38,338 bases of DNA from JAFKKS01 sp039808325 (GCA_039808325.1 JBDHSU010000021.1:1-38338); one strand, 5' to 3'. Counted from the first letter of the stretch, positions 30,815 through 38,338 are shown. Program-made: numbers and translations. Notes: generated from the sequence alone by a model not told the origin.

Positions 30815-32586
30815 GATCGTCCTGCGTGACTCATTTCCAGATAGAATTTCTGCATGTCCCACGCGCCCGTGGGACAACGCTCGGCGCACAGCCCGCAATG
30901 CAGGCAGACGTCCTCGTCCTTCACCATCACGCGGCCGGTCTTGAGATTGTCGGCGACGTAGAGGTCCTGGGAGAGGTTGTTGGCGGGCGCCTTGAGACGG
31001 CCGCGCAGCTCCGACTCCTCGCCGTTCTCGGTGAACGTGATGCAGTCCATCGGGCAGATGTCGACGCAGGCGTCGCATTCGATGCAGGCGGAGCCGGTGA
31101 AGACGGTCTGCACGTCGCAGTTCAGGCAGCGCTGCGCTTCCTTGAAGGCGAGGGCGTCGTCATAGCCCAGTTCGACTTCGGTCTTGACGTCGCGCAGCGC
31201 GACCACCTTGTCGCGCAGCGGCACGCGATAGCGCGCGTCGACGGCGGGGTTGTTGTCGTAGGACCACTCGTGGATGCCCATCTTCTGGCTGGCGAGGGTG
31301 ACGCCAGGCGGCGGGCGGTCGGCGATGTCCTCGCCGTTGCAATATTTGTCGATCGAGATCGCGGCATCGTGGCCATGCGCGACGGCCCAGATGATGTTCT
31401 TGGGGCCGAAAGCGGCGTCGCCGCCGAAGAACACGCCCGGCCGCGTCGAGGCGAGCGTCGTCTTGTCGACGATCGGCATATTCCAGCGGTCGAATTCGAT
31501 GCCGAGGTCGCGCTCGATCCAGGGGAAGGCATTCTCTTGACCGACCGCGACGAGCACGTCGTCGCAGGGAATGTGCTCGTCCGGCTCGCCGGTCGGCACG
31601 AGATTGCGGCGGCCCTTCTCGTCGCGCACCGCCTTCACCTTTTCGAACACGACGCCGGTGAGCTTGCCGTTCTCGTGCGTGAACGATTTCGGCACGAGGA
31701 AATTGAGGATCGGAATATCCTCGTGCATGGCGTCCTCCTTCTCCCAGGGGGACGCCTTCATCTCCTCGAAGCCGGAACGCACGACGACCTTCACGTCCTC
31801 GCCGCCGAGGCGGCGGGCGGTGCGGCAGCAATCCATCGCGGTGTTGCCGCCGCCGAGCACGATCACGCGCTTGCCGATCTTGGTAACGTGGCCGAACGAC
31901 ACCGAGGAGAGCCAGTCGATGCCGACATGCACGTTGGCGGCGGCTTCCTTGCGGCCGGGAATATCGAGGTCACGTCCGCGCGGCGCGCCGGAGCCGACGA
32001 AGATCGCGTCGTAGCCTTCGTCGATCAGCGCCTTCATGCTCTCGATTCTGCGGCCGCCGACGAAGGTCACGCCGAGGTCGATGACGTAGCCGCACTCTTC
32101 GTCGATCACCGAGTCCGGCAGGCGGAACTTCGGAATCTGCGAGCGCATCATGCCGCCCGCTTTCGGGTCGGCGTCGAACACGGTGCAGGCATAGCCGAGG
32201 GGGCTAAGGTCGCGCGCGACGGTCAGCGAGGCGGGGCCGGCGCCGACGAAGGCGATGCGCTTCCCGTTGCCTTCCAGCGCCGGCGCGGGGAGGCGGGCGC
32301 GGATGTCTTCCTTGTAGTCGGCCGCGACGCGCTTGAGGCGGCAGATGGCGACCGGTTCCTTCTCGACGCGGCCGCGCCGGCAGGCGGGCTCGCAGGGGCG
32401 ATCGCATGTGCGTCCGAGAATTCCCGGAAACACGTTCGATTTCCAGTTGATCAGATAGGCATCGCCATAGCGCTGCGCCGCGATCAGCCTGATATATTCA
32501 GGCACCGGCGTATGGGCCGGACAGGCCCATTGGCAGTCGACGACTTTGTGGAAGTAATCCGGCGCGGCGATATCGGTGAGCTTCAT
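30796..32586 (-). CDS. FAD/Fe-S NAD(P)-dependent oxidoreductase subunit (KorC/GltD-like)
   Basis: A 596-residue electron-transfer flavoprotein related to the small subunit of glutamate synthase. An N-terminal Cys-rich Fe-S domain (Cys18, 22, 61, 65, 69, 82; CDRPCEPAC) is followed by the FAD site GAGPAS (115-120), the NAD(P) site LGGGNTAMD (244-252) and a C-terminal ferredoxin domain with CIECDACVDICPMDC and CLHCGLCAERCP (561-572). Family members (KorC of the Azoarcus-type 2-oxoglutarate:NADP+ oxidoreductase, BzdV) couple ferredoxin-type electrons to NAD(P). As first gene of the operon it probably links KorAB to NAD(P)H. Direction of flow in vivo cannot be read from sequence. Confidence 0.9.
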   Translation of the reverse strand: MKLTDIAAPDYFHKVVDCQWACPAHTPVPEYIRLIAAQRYGDAYLINWKSNVFPGILGRTCDRPCEPACRRGRVEKEPVAICRLKRVAADYKEDIRARLPAPALEGNGKRIAFVGAGPASLTVARDLSPLGYACTVFDADPKAGGMMRSQIPKFRLPDSVIDEECGYVIDLGVTFVGGRRIESMKALIDEGYDAIFVGSGAPRGRDLDIPGRKEAAANVHVGIDWLSSVSFGHVTKIGKRVIVLGGGNTAMDCCRTARRLGGEDVKVVVRSGFEEMKASPWEKEDAMHEDIPILNFLVPKSFTHENGKLTGVVFEKVKAVRDEKGRRNLVPTGEPDEHIPCDDVLVAVGQENAFPWIERDLGIEFDRWNMPIVDKTTLASTRPGVFFGGDAAFGPKNIIWAVAHGHDAAISIDKYCNGEDIADRPPPGVTLASQKMGIHEWSYDNNPAVDARYRVPLRDKVVALRDVKTEVELGYDDALAFKEAQRCLNCDVQTVFTGSACIECDACVDICPMDCITFTENGEESELRGRLKAPANNLSQDLYVADNLKTGRVMVKDEDVCLHCGLCAERCPTGAWDMQKFYLEMSHAGRSCHSRA

Positions 32587-32623
32587 CGACCTTTCACGGT
32601 CGCCTGCACGCGCGACACATGAC

Positions 32624-32640
32624 CTTAGAACGTTTCCTTT
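32624..32640 (-). promoter_or_regulatory. Possible iron-control-element half-site
   Basis: On the + strand CTTAGAACGTTTCCTTT shares 9 of 14 scored bases with the Irr/ICE consensus TTTAGAANNNTTCTAAA, including the TTAGAA half and the TTC of the second half. It lies 38 nt upstream of the first kor gene. Weak match, proposed mainly because of the second site nearby and the iron-rich operon. Confidence 0.2.
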
Positions 32641-32673
32641 GCCCGGCTTAGCGCCGGTTCCGAACTAACTTAA

Positions 32674-32690
32674 CTGAGAACAATCCTAAA
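32674..32690 (-). promoter_or_regulatory. Possible iron-control-element (Irr box-like) site
   Basis: Read on the - strand, TTTAGGATTGTTCTCAG matches 11 of 14 scored bases of TTTAGAANNNTTCTAAA. It lies about 88 nt before the kor operon start in an AT-richer stretch. Irr boxes with this consensus control iron-dependent genes in Rhizobiales (established); whether this one binds is inference. Confidence 0.25.
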
Positions 32691-32766
32691 CGCCACCGCG
32701 CGACTGTCGCAGATCACGGCATCGTTTACGGCGCGATGGTGCGATGCAGCGAAAAGGGTCGTCACC

Positions 32767-32816
32767 CGTCATCCTGAGATGCGAGGCGCGCAGCGCCGAG
32801 CCTCGAAGGACGACGG
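32767..32816. repeat. CTCGAAGGATG-type palindromic repeat, forward orientation
   Basis: CGTCATCCTGAGATGCGAGG, CGCGCAGCGC, CGAGCCTCGAAGGACGACGG folds into a long hairpin. Its inverted partner is at 32830-32872. The pair lies between the kor operon promoter and the end of the acyl-CoA ligase gene. Confidence 0.88.
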
Positions 32817-32829
32817 CCCGGAACGTGCG

Positions 32830-32872
32830 ACCATCCTTCGAGGCTCGCTTCGTGAGCCCCTCAGGATGACGG
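32830..32872. repeat. CTCGAAGGATG-type palindromic repeat, reverse orientation
   Basis: ACCATCCTTCGAGGCTCGCT, short loop, GAGCCCCTCAGGATGACGG. It abuts the stop codon of the acyl-CoA ligase and may serve as its terminator. Confidence 0.87.
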
Positions 32873-32873
32873 C

Positions 32874-34268
32874 TTAGGAAGGAAGGGTCCGCTCGCCAAC
32901 GAGCGCCTTCACGGCACTGCGATCCGCCTTGCCGGTGCGGCCGAGCGGCAGCGCGTCGTGGAAGTGGATTGTATCCGGCAGCTTGTAGCGTTCGATGCGC
33001 TCGCCTGCCCATGCGCGCAGCGCGGCTTCCGTCACGCTCGCGCCCGGGCGCCGCACGACGATCGCGTGCAGGCGCTCGCCGCTCGCTTCGTCGGGCACGC
33101 CGGCGCAAAGGACGGCGGCGACATCGGGGTGCGCGGCGAGGAGGTTGTCGACCTCGAGCGGCGCGATCTTCTGCCCGCCGCGCGAGACGATCTCCTTGCT
33201 GCGGCCGATCAGCTCGACGCGGCCGTCGGCGCGCATGCGCGCGAGGTCGCCGGTGCGAAAATAGCCGTCGGCGAAAGCCGCGTCGGTGAGCGCGGGGGCA
33301 TCGAGGTAGCCGAGCATGCCGTAGGGCGTCTTGATCTGCAGTTCGCCGTCGCGGGCGATGCGATAAATCACGTTCGGCGTCGGCGCGTTGATGGCGCCGA
33401 AACCCATGGGCTGGTCGGCCGGCCCCATGCAGAAGTCGCAGGAGCCGGTCTCGGTCAGTCCGTAGAGATCGTAGAGAGCGGCGGAGGCGAAGCGCTCCGC
33501 GATGGCTTGGCCGAGCGCGGCGCCGAGCGGTTCGCCGCCGGTGAGGAGAAGCCGCAGCGCCGGCGCGGCGAACGGCTCGTCGGCGCGAATGGCGCGCAGC
33601 ATCGTCGGCACGCAGGCGGTGACGGTCGTTCCCGCGGCGCAATGCTCGCGGATCGCCTGGACCGAGAAGCGCGGCAGCAGGATCAGTCGTGCTCCGGCGT
33701 TCGCCGCGAGGAGGCTGACCCAGATGCCGAAGATGAAAGTGAGTTGCAGCGGCAGGACGACGGTATCGTCAGCGCGCAATTGCAGCAGGCGCGCAAGCAC
33801 GTCGAGCTTGGCGGCAAGCCGCGCATGGCCGATGACGACGCCCTTCGGTTCGCCGGTGCTGCCGGAGGTGAACACGATCAGCGCGGCGTCGTCGAGCAGC
33901 GGGCGCGGCGGCGGAGCGGTTTCCGAGACTTGCATTACGTCTTTGCCGTCGACGACGAAGCGTGCACCGGTGCGCACTTGCAGTGCCTTGCGCACGGCGT
34001 CCGGCGTCGCCGCGTGCACCGGCACCGCGACGCCGCCGGTGCGCCAGACGCCAAGGAGCGCGGCGATGTCGCCGGGCCGGTTGCCGATCACGACATGCAC
34101 GGGCTCGTCGCGCGTCAAATCTTTCGCGTGCAAGGTGGACTCGACAACGTCGGCATGGCGGGCAAGTGCGGCCGCATCGAGGCTTTCGCCTCCACCTTCG
34201 AAGCGCGGCGCGCGCGTGGCGAGAGCGTCATCGATATAGCGGGCGAGGGCGGAAGCGGATGTCTTCAT
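32874..34268 (-). CDS. AMP-dependent acyl-CoA synthetase/ligase, short form
   Basis: A 464-residue adenylate-forming enzyme, expected to activate a carboxylic acid to its CoA thioester via an acyl-AMP. Motif A3 TSGSTGEPKG is at residues 134-143, A5 LYDLYGLTETG near 270, A7 YFRTGD near 350, A8 in RSKEIVSRGGQKI and the A10 catalytic Lys in GRTGKADR near the C-terminus. It is 50-90 residues shorter than typical acyl-CoA synthetases, mostly at the N-terminus. It lies 8 nt downstream of an enoyl-CoA hydratase, so an acid is probably activated and then hydrated or isomerised. A malonyl-CoA or aromatic acid substrate is possible; none can be assigned. Confidence 0.92.
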   Translation of the reverse strand: MKTSASALARYIDDALATRAPRFEGGGESLDAAALARHADVVESTLHAKDLTRDEPVHVVIGNRPGDIAALLGVWRTGGVAVPVHAATPDAVRKALQVRTGARFVVDGKDVMQVSETAPPPRPLLDDAALIVFTSGSTGEPKGVVIGHARLAAKLDVLARLLQLRADDTVVLPLQLTFIFGIWVSLLAANAGARLILLPRFSVQAIREHCAAGTTVTACVPTMLRAIRADEPFAAPALRLLLTGGEPLGAALGQAIAERFASAALYDLYGLTETGSCDFCMGPADQPMGFGAINAPTPNVIYRIARDGELQIKTPYGMLGYLDAPALTDAAFADGYFRTGDLARMRADGRVELIGRSKEIVSRGGQKIAPLEVDNLLAAHPDVAAVLCAGVPDEASGERLHAIVVRRPGASVTEAALRAWAGERIERYKLPDTIHFHDALPLGRTGKADRSAVKALVGERTLPS

Positions 34269-34276
34269 GACGTGCG

Positions 34277-35092
34277 TTACTTCTGTGCGAAACGCGCGTC
34301 GCGCCAGGTGAGGGCGGCTTTCAGCCCGTCGCGGCGGGCGAGGTCCATGAAGGCGATCTTGTCAGGCGAGCCCTTGCCTTCGATCGCGAGGTCGATGGCG
34401 AGCGCCTCCTCGAGCGCCTCCAGCATGCCTTGCGACTCGAGCGCGCGGTTGATGGCGCGTTTTGTTCCCCGCACCAGCTCAGGATCGATGACGGCGATGT
34501 GCCGAGCAAGCCTCAGCGCGGCGTCCTCGAGTTCATCCGGCTTGACGATACGGTTGACGATGCCGAGTTCGCGCGCGCGCTCGACACCGATCCGGTCTTC
34601 GCCGGTGAGGATGATTTCCTTCGCGATCTTCGGGCCGACGAGCCATGGCAGGATCATCACCACGATGCCGGCGCCGAACTTCAACTCCGGTTCGCCGAAG
34701 AAGGCGTCGTCCGCCGCGATGGTCACGTCGCAGGCGAGCGACAACTCGAACGCCCCGGCGAGGCACGCGCCACGCACCGCCGCGATGGTCGGTTTCGCGC
34801 AATGCCAGAAGCGCATGGCGGTGTCGAAGTCGTGTCGCAGGATCGGCCGCCAGGTCTCGACGCCCCTCGGCCGGCGCTGCATCTGCTCCTTGAGGTCGAA
34901 GCCGGAGGAGAAGGCTGCGCCCGCCCCGGTGACGATGATGGCGCGCACCGTATCGTCCGCCTCGGCGCGGTCGAGCGCGGCGTTGATCTCGGTCAGCATC
35001 TGCGCATTGAGGGCGTTCGCGCGTTCGGGTCGCGACAAGGTCAGGCGCGCGACCGCGCCGAGCGTTTCATAGCGGAGGGTTTCGAAGTCCAT
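34277..35092 (-). CDS. Enoyl-CoA hydratase/isomerase family protein
   Basis: A 271-residue crotonase-fold enzyme acting on CoA thioesters. Conserved segments are LSRPERANALNAQML, the oxyanion-hole strand GAAFSSGFDLKE, and the two Glu positions of true hydratases: Glu116 in AGAFELSLACD (a variant of the usual GGG-EL-CD) and Glu136 in FFGEPELKFG. Both acid-base Glu are present, so hydratase activity is plausible. The ATG at 35092 is chosen because the crotonase N-terminal strand starts there (MDFETLRYETLGAVARL); the upstream in-frame extension is repeat-derived. It precedes the acyl-CoA ligase with an 8-nt gap and is divergent from the ATP12 gene. Confidence 0.93.
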   Translation of the reverse strand: MDFETLRYETLGAVARLTLSRPERANALNAQMLTEINAALDRAEADDTVRAIIVTGAGAAFSSGFDLKEQMQRRPRGVETWRPILRHDFDTAMRFWHCAKPTIAAVRGACLAGAFELSLACDVTIAADDAFFGEPELKFGAGIVVMILPWLVGPKIAKEIILTGEDRIGVERARELGIVNRIVKPDELEDAALRLARHIAVIDPELVRGTKRAINRALESQGMLEALEEALAIDLAIEGKGSPDKIAFMDLARRDGLKAALTWRDARFAQK

Positions 35093-35141
35093 GAGAGGGT
35101 CCTGGCGGCGAGCGTTGCGAAACTCGCACATTCCCGCCTTG

Positions 35142-35179
35142 CCGTCATTCCGGCCGAGCGCAGCGAGAGCCGGAACCCA
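35142..35179. repeat. TTCCGGC/GCCGGAA palindromic repeat
   Basis: TTCCGGC (35148-35154) pairs with GCCGGAA (35169-35175) around a GAGCGCAGCGAG loop that itself pairs partly. It belongs to a CATTCCGGCC-type element and lies between the divergent hydratase and ATP12 genes. Confidence 0.6.
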
Positions 35180-35336
35180 GACTCCGTAAGCAGGCGAAAG
35201 AATGAGGCGTGGCGTGACTCGCCGTGCGGTCTGTCGCCATCGAGAAGCGGCGGCGTTGCCCCTTGGCCGGACTGACGGAGAGCATGCTTGGCGCTGCGCC
35301 CTTTCGCTCACGGGTGATTTTGCCTACATCCGGAAG

Positions 35337-36131
35337 ATGCGCGAGTTTCTCGAAGACATTCATGCCCACCAGCCGCTCGAGCCTTCGGAGGCGGCGCGCC
35401 GGGCGGCGCGGCCGCAACTGCGCCGGCGCTTCTACGAGACGGTCACTGCGGCGGAGACGCCGGACGGCTTCGCGGTTCTGCTTGACGGCAAGGGGGTGCG
35501 CACGCCGGCGCGGCGACCTCTCGCCTTGCCGGCGCGGGCGCTCGCGGAAGCGCTCGCCGCCGAATGGCGGGCGCAGGCCGATGTGATCGACCCGGCGCGG
35601 ATGCCGCTGACGCGGCTCGCCAACGCGATCATCGACGGGGTGAGCGACGCTCCGGGGCCGGTGGCGGAGGAGATCGCTAAGTATCTCGGCTCTGATTTGC
35701 TATTCTATCGAGCCGGCCAGCCGGCCGGCCTGGTGGCGCGGCAGGGGGAACATTGGGACCCGGTGCTCGCCTGGGCGCATGAGGCGCTTGGGGCGCGCTT
35801 CATCCTCGCCGAGGGCGTGATGTTCGTCGCGCAGCCGGAGAATGCGCTCGTGGCGGCGCGGGCGGCCATTCCCGCCGATCCCTGGAAGCTCGGCGCGGCA
35901 AACGTCATCACCACGCTGACCGGCTCGGCGCTGCTGGCGCTCGCGGTGCTGCACGGGCGGCTTTCCGGCGACGAAGCCTGGGCCGCGGCACATGTCGACG
36001 AGGACTGGCAGGCGGACCAATGGGGGCATGACCCCCTGGCGCGCGAGCGCCGCGCGTTCCGCGAGGCGGACATGCGGGCCGCGTCATTGGTGCTGACGAG
36101 CCTCGGCGGCGCGTCGGCGATAAAGAGCTGA
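35337..36131 (+). CDS. ATP12 family F1-ATPase assembly chaperone
   Basis: ATP12 proteins chaperone the alpha subunit during F1-ATPase assembly in mitochondria and in alphaproteobacteria. The 264-residue product contains RRFYETVTAAETPDGFAVLLDGKGVRTPAR in its first third, ALAEALAAEWRAQ, and DLLFYRAGQPAGLVARQGEHWDPVLAWA, all family signatures. The ATG at 35337 after a CCGGAAG site is chosen over an in-frame start 45 codons upstream, which lies in repeat-derived sequence. Family-typical length is about 240-270. It converges on a DUF2865 gene, 3 nt apart. No atp genes lie in the window. Confidence 0.93.
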   Translation: MREFLEDIHAHQPLEPSEAARRAARPQLRRRFYETVTAAETPDGFAVLLDGKGVRTPARRPLALPARALAEALAAEWRAQADVIDPARMPLTRLANAIIDGVSDAPGPVAEEIAKYLGSDLLFYRAGQPAGLVARQGEHWDPVLAWAHEALGARFILAEGVMFVAQPENALVAARAAIPADPWKLGAANVITTLTGSALLALAVLHGRLSGDEAWAAAHVDEDWQADQWGHDPLARERRAFREADMRAASLVLTSLGGASAIKS

Positions 36132-36134
36132 GCT

Positions 36135-37160
36135 TCAGTCTTTCCGCGGCTCGCCAGGAGCGGCACCAGCCTGGGCCGCGGCTTGCAGGTCGAGCGGCGG
36201 CGCCGCGGCGTCGCGATCGAACGGCGCCGGCAAGATGATCCGCATCTTCGGGTCGCCGGTTGCGGCCGGCGCATAGGCTTGCAGCGGCGCCGCGGCAGGA
36301 GCGGGATGGTGTATGTGCTCGCGTGCGGTCTTGGCTCCCGCCTTCGCTTCTGCCTTGGCTCCCGCTTTCGCCGCGCGTCGGGCGGCGCGCCGCACCTGGA
36401 AGCGGTCCTCGACCAGCCGCAGAATCGATTGCGAAATCAGCCTCGACCGCTTGATGTCGACGAAGTCGTCCTCGTCGTAGGGGCGCGCCCGCGCGCCCTT
36501 GAACGCGACGACCTTGCCGCCGCCGATGGCGATCATGTCGCCGGGGCGCAGCGTCGGATCGTCGTAGACCGGGCCGGTCGGGATCGCGCCGCGCGGCCGG
36601 CAGGTGCAGGCGCTCACCGAGGCGGTCTTGAACAGGTCGGCGGCTTTCAGCTTGGCGTAAGGCGTCCGTTGCTTATTGGCGGCGAGCGCCGTGCTCATGT
36701 CGCCGCCGGGGTGGCGCATATAGACTTGCGTCTCGGCGTCGGGACAGGCCGTCTTGCACAGATAGGCGGTCATCGCCGCGTCGCCGCCGTTGGCGACCGG
36801 AAAGGCGTAGCCATCGCAGGTGCGCACGCACATCGCCTGCGATCCGCCGCCAGCGCCGACCTCTCCCCTGCGTCGGGGCGTCACCCGCAGGCGCATGCTG
36901 GGACGATCCTCGTCGCCGCCGAAAATCGGGCCGAAACCGCTGCCGAAGCCTGCGCTACCGAAGCCGTTGCCGCCGCCCCCACGCCGCGCGGCCTCTTCAC
37001 GGAAGAACTGATAGTTGTCCTCGCGCTCGCCGGCATGAGCCAAGGAATTGAAAAGAATGCAGGTGAGCGCTGCGATAGCGAAAACCGCGAGCCGCGCGGA
37101 GCCGCCTCTGCCGGAGGTGCCGACGCTTCGGCTCTGACATAGCGGGGGGCTCAACGGCAT
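36135..37160 (-). CDS. Exported DUF2865 protein
   Basis: A 341-residue protein with an N-terminal hydrophobic segment and probable signal peptide (ARLAVFAIAALTCILFNSLA, cleavage AHA-GE). The mature part has a Gly-rich stretch, then the DUF2865 core with CVRTCDGYAFPVANGG, YLCKTACPDAETQVYMR and SACTCRPRG: six Cys that may form disulfides in the periplasm. An Ala/Lys-rich repeat-like segment (KAGAKAEAKAGAKTA) follows near the C-terminus. ATG 37160 is preferred to an in-frame GTG at 37175. The family is largely confined to Hyphomicrobiales and its function is unknown. Confidence 0.88.
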   Translation of the reverse strand: MPLSPPLCQSRSVGTSGRGGSARLAVFAIAALTCILFNSLAHAGEREDNYQFFREEAARRGGGGNGFGSAGFGSGFGPIFGGDEDRPSMRLRVTPRRRGEVGAGGGSQAMCVRTCDGYAFPVANGGDAAMTAYLCKTACPDAETQVYMRHPGGDMSTALAANKQRTPYAKLKAADLFKTASVSACTCRPRGAIPTGPVYDDPTLRPGDMIAIGGGKVVAFKGARARPYDEDDFVDIKRSRLISQSILRLVEDRFQVRRAARRAAKAGAKAEAKAGAKTAREHIHHPAPAAAPLQAYAPAATGDPKMRIILPAPFDRDAAAPPLDLQAAAQAGAAPGEPRKD

Positions 37161-37387
37161 GGGCCTACTTTGCACGCAATGCGCGTGGCGGTCATCTGGT
37201 ATGGCGTACTGTTGTTAACGCCCATGCGGCCGATTCGACCCTTTTTTCTCGTTCACCCGTTCAGGCCGCAAAGTCCGCTCGATCGGGCGGCGGGGAAGGC
37301 TTGCCTTTTCCCGCAGGGGAAGGGGTGGCCCGGCGGCGCCCCCGTGCTATGCCAAAAGGGATAAACCCGAACCTTGGGCTGAGCACG

Positions 37388-38338
37388 ATGGACATCCTGG
37401 AGACCTTGGAGAAACGGCGCGACGCGGCGCGCGCGGGCGGCGGCGAGAAGCGCGTCGAGGCGCAGCACAAGCGCGGCAAGCTCACCGCGCGCGAGCGGAT
37501 CGCGCTTCTCCTCGACAAGGGCTCGTTCGAGGAGTTCGACATGTTCGTCGAGCACCGGGCGACCGAATTCGGCATGGAGAAGTCGAAGATCCCCGGCGAC
37601 GGCGTGGTCACCGGCTGGGGCACCGTGAACGGGCGCACCGTCTTCGTCTTCGCCAAGGACTTCACCGTGTTCGGCGGCTCGCTCTCGGAAACGCACGCGC
37701 AGAAGATCACCAAGATTCAAGACATGGCGATGAAGGCGCGCGCACCGATCATCGGCCTGTTCGACGCCGGCGGCGCGCGCATCCAGGAAGGTGTCGCGGC
37801 GCTCGGCGGCTATGGCGACGTGTTCAAGCGCAACGTCGTCGCCTCCGGCGTCATCCCGCAGATTTCCGTCATCATGGGGCCGTGCGCCGGCGGCGACGTC
37901 TACTCGCCGGCGATGACCGATTTCATCTTCATGGTGCGCGACACGAGTTACATGTTCGTCACCGGGCCGGACGTGGTGAAGACCGTCACCAACGAGGTGG
38001 TGACGTCAGAAGAGCTCGGTGGCGCTTCCGTGCATACGACGAAGTCGGCGGTCGCGGACGGTGCCTTTGACAACGATGTCGCCTGCCTTCTCCAGATGCG
38101 CCGGCTGATCGATTTTCTACCCGCGAACAATTGCGACGGCGTGCCGGAGTGGCCCTCGTTCGACGATATCGAGCGCGAGGAGCCCTCGCTCGACACGCTG
38201 ATCCCCGACAACCCGAACAAGCCTTACGACATCAAGGAACTGATCCATAAGGTGGTGGACGAGGGCGACTTCTTCGAGATCGCCGGCGCCTACGCCAAGA
38301 ACATCGTCACCGGCTTCGGCCGCATCGCCGGCCGCACG
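37388..38338 (+). CDS. pccB: Acyl-CoA carboxylase carboxyltransferase beta subunit (PccB-like), 3'-truncated
   Basis: This subunit transfers carboxyl from biotin to propionyl-CoA (or acetyl-CoA) in the methylmalonyl-CoA pathway. From ATG 37388 the frame is open for 317 codons to the window edge with no stop; the family is about 510 residues. It starts MDILETLEKRRDAARAGGG. Recognisable are KLTARERIALLLDKGSFEEF, FVFAKDFTVFGGSLSE, the first oxyanion-hole region DAGGARIQEGVAALGGYGDV and MGPCAGGDVYSPAMTD. The second oxyanion-hole Gly-rich segment lies beyond the window. Substrate specificity, which depends on residues further on, cannot be verified, so acetyl-/propionyl-CoA is the bracket. Confidence 0.93.
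   Translation, partial: MDILETLEKRRDAARAGGGEKRVEAQHKRGKLTARERIALLLDKGSFEEFDMFVEHRATEFGMEKSKIPGDGVVTGWGTVNGRTVFVFAKDFTVFGGSLSETHAQKITKIQDMAMKARAPIIGLFDAGGARIQEGVAALGGYGDVFKRNVVASGVIPQISVIMGPCAGGDVYSPAMTDFIFMVRDTSYMFVTGPDVVKTVTNEVVTSEELGGASVHTTKSAVADGAFDNDVACLLQMRRLIDFLPANNCDGVPEWPSFDDIEREEPSLDTLIPDNPNKPYDIKELIHKVVDEGDFFEIAGAYAKNIVTGFGRIAGRT

Noticed and set aside
32587..32873. A gene in the interval upstream of the kor operon
   Set aside because: It contains only promoter-like sequence and an inverted repeat pair; no credible start or codon pattern.

Overview
The window looks like a chromosomal segment of an alphaproteobacterium, most likely Hyphomicrobiales (Bradyrhizobium/Pseudolabrys/Xanthobacteraceae-like). 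The basis is the GC-rich sequence with strongly GC-ending codons, the ribosomal cluster order (adk follows secY, no rpsD between rpsK and rpoA, no rpmJ after secY), an Omp25/31-type outer-membrane barrel, a DUF2865 protein, an ATP12 chaperone, and several families of small palindromic repeats familiar from this order. The genus is an inference.

Positions 1-16093 (+ strand) hold the end of tuf and then the fused S10, spc and alpha ribosomal clusters: rpsJ-rplC-rplD-rplW-rplB-rpsS-rplV-rpsC-rplP-rpmC-rpsQ-rplN-rplX-rplE-rpsN-rpsH-rplF-[55-aa ORF]-rplR-rpsE-rpmD-rplO-secY-adk-rpsM-rpsK-rpoA-rplQ, closed by a strong intrinsic terminator. The most unusual item is a 55-codon reading frame at 8952-9119. 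It is wedged between rplF and rplR, coupled to both by overlapping stop and start codons, has normal host codon use, and corresponds to no ribosomal protein I recognise. The distal half of the cluster also carries several repeat hairpins between genes, and in two cases the repeat touches or supplies the stop codon.

Positions 16239-19171 (- strand) encode an MHS-type transporter, a short-chain dehydrogenase and a NodB-fold deacetylase/amidohydrolase, an apparent uptake-and-catabolism operon. Positions 19172-19756 are gene-poor. An outer-membrane beta-barrel with its own terminator, a DegP/HtrA-type protease and the AAA+ ATPase RarA follow on the + strand to 23490. A convergent EamA transporter, an RluC-type pseudouridine synthase, a small secreted Pro-rich protein and an aldo/keto reductase fill 23629-27303.

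Positions 27487-32586 (- strand) form a four-gene overlapping operon for a ferredoxin/NAD(P)-linked 2-oxoacid (probably 2-oxoglutarate) oxidoreductase: an FAD/Fe-S electron-transfer subunit (korC-like), korA (gamma-alpha fusion), a secreted DUF3828-like protein, and korB. The DUF3828-like gene separates the two catalytic subunits and overlaps both by 4 nt. Two weak iron-control-element-like sites lie upstream.

Positions 32874-35092 (- strand) hold an enoyl-CoA hydratase/isomerase and a short acyl-CoA ligase in one unit. Divergent from it is the ATP synthase assembly factor ATP12 (+), convergent with a DUF2865 protein (-). The window ends inside a carboxyltransferase beta subunit (pccB-like, 37388 onward), which runs off the edge without a stop. 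No tRNA, rRNA, CRISPR array, prophage or insertion sequence was seen.
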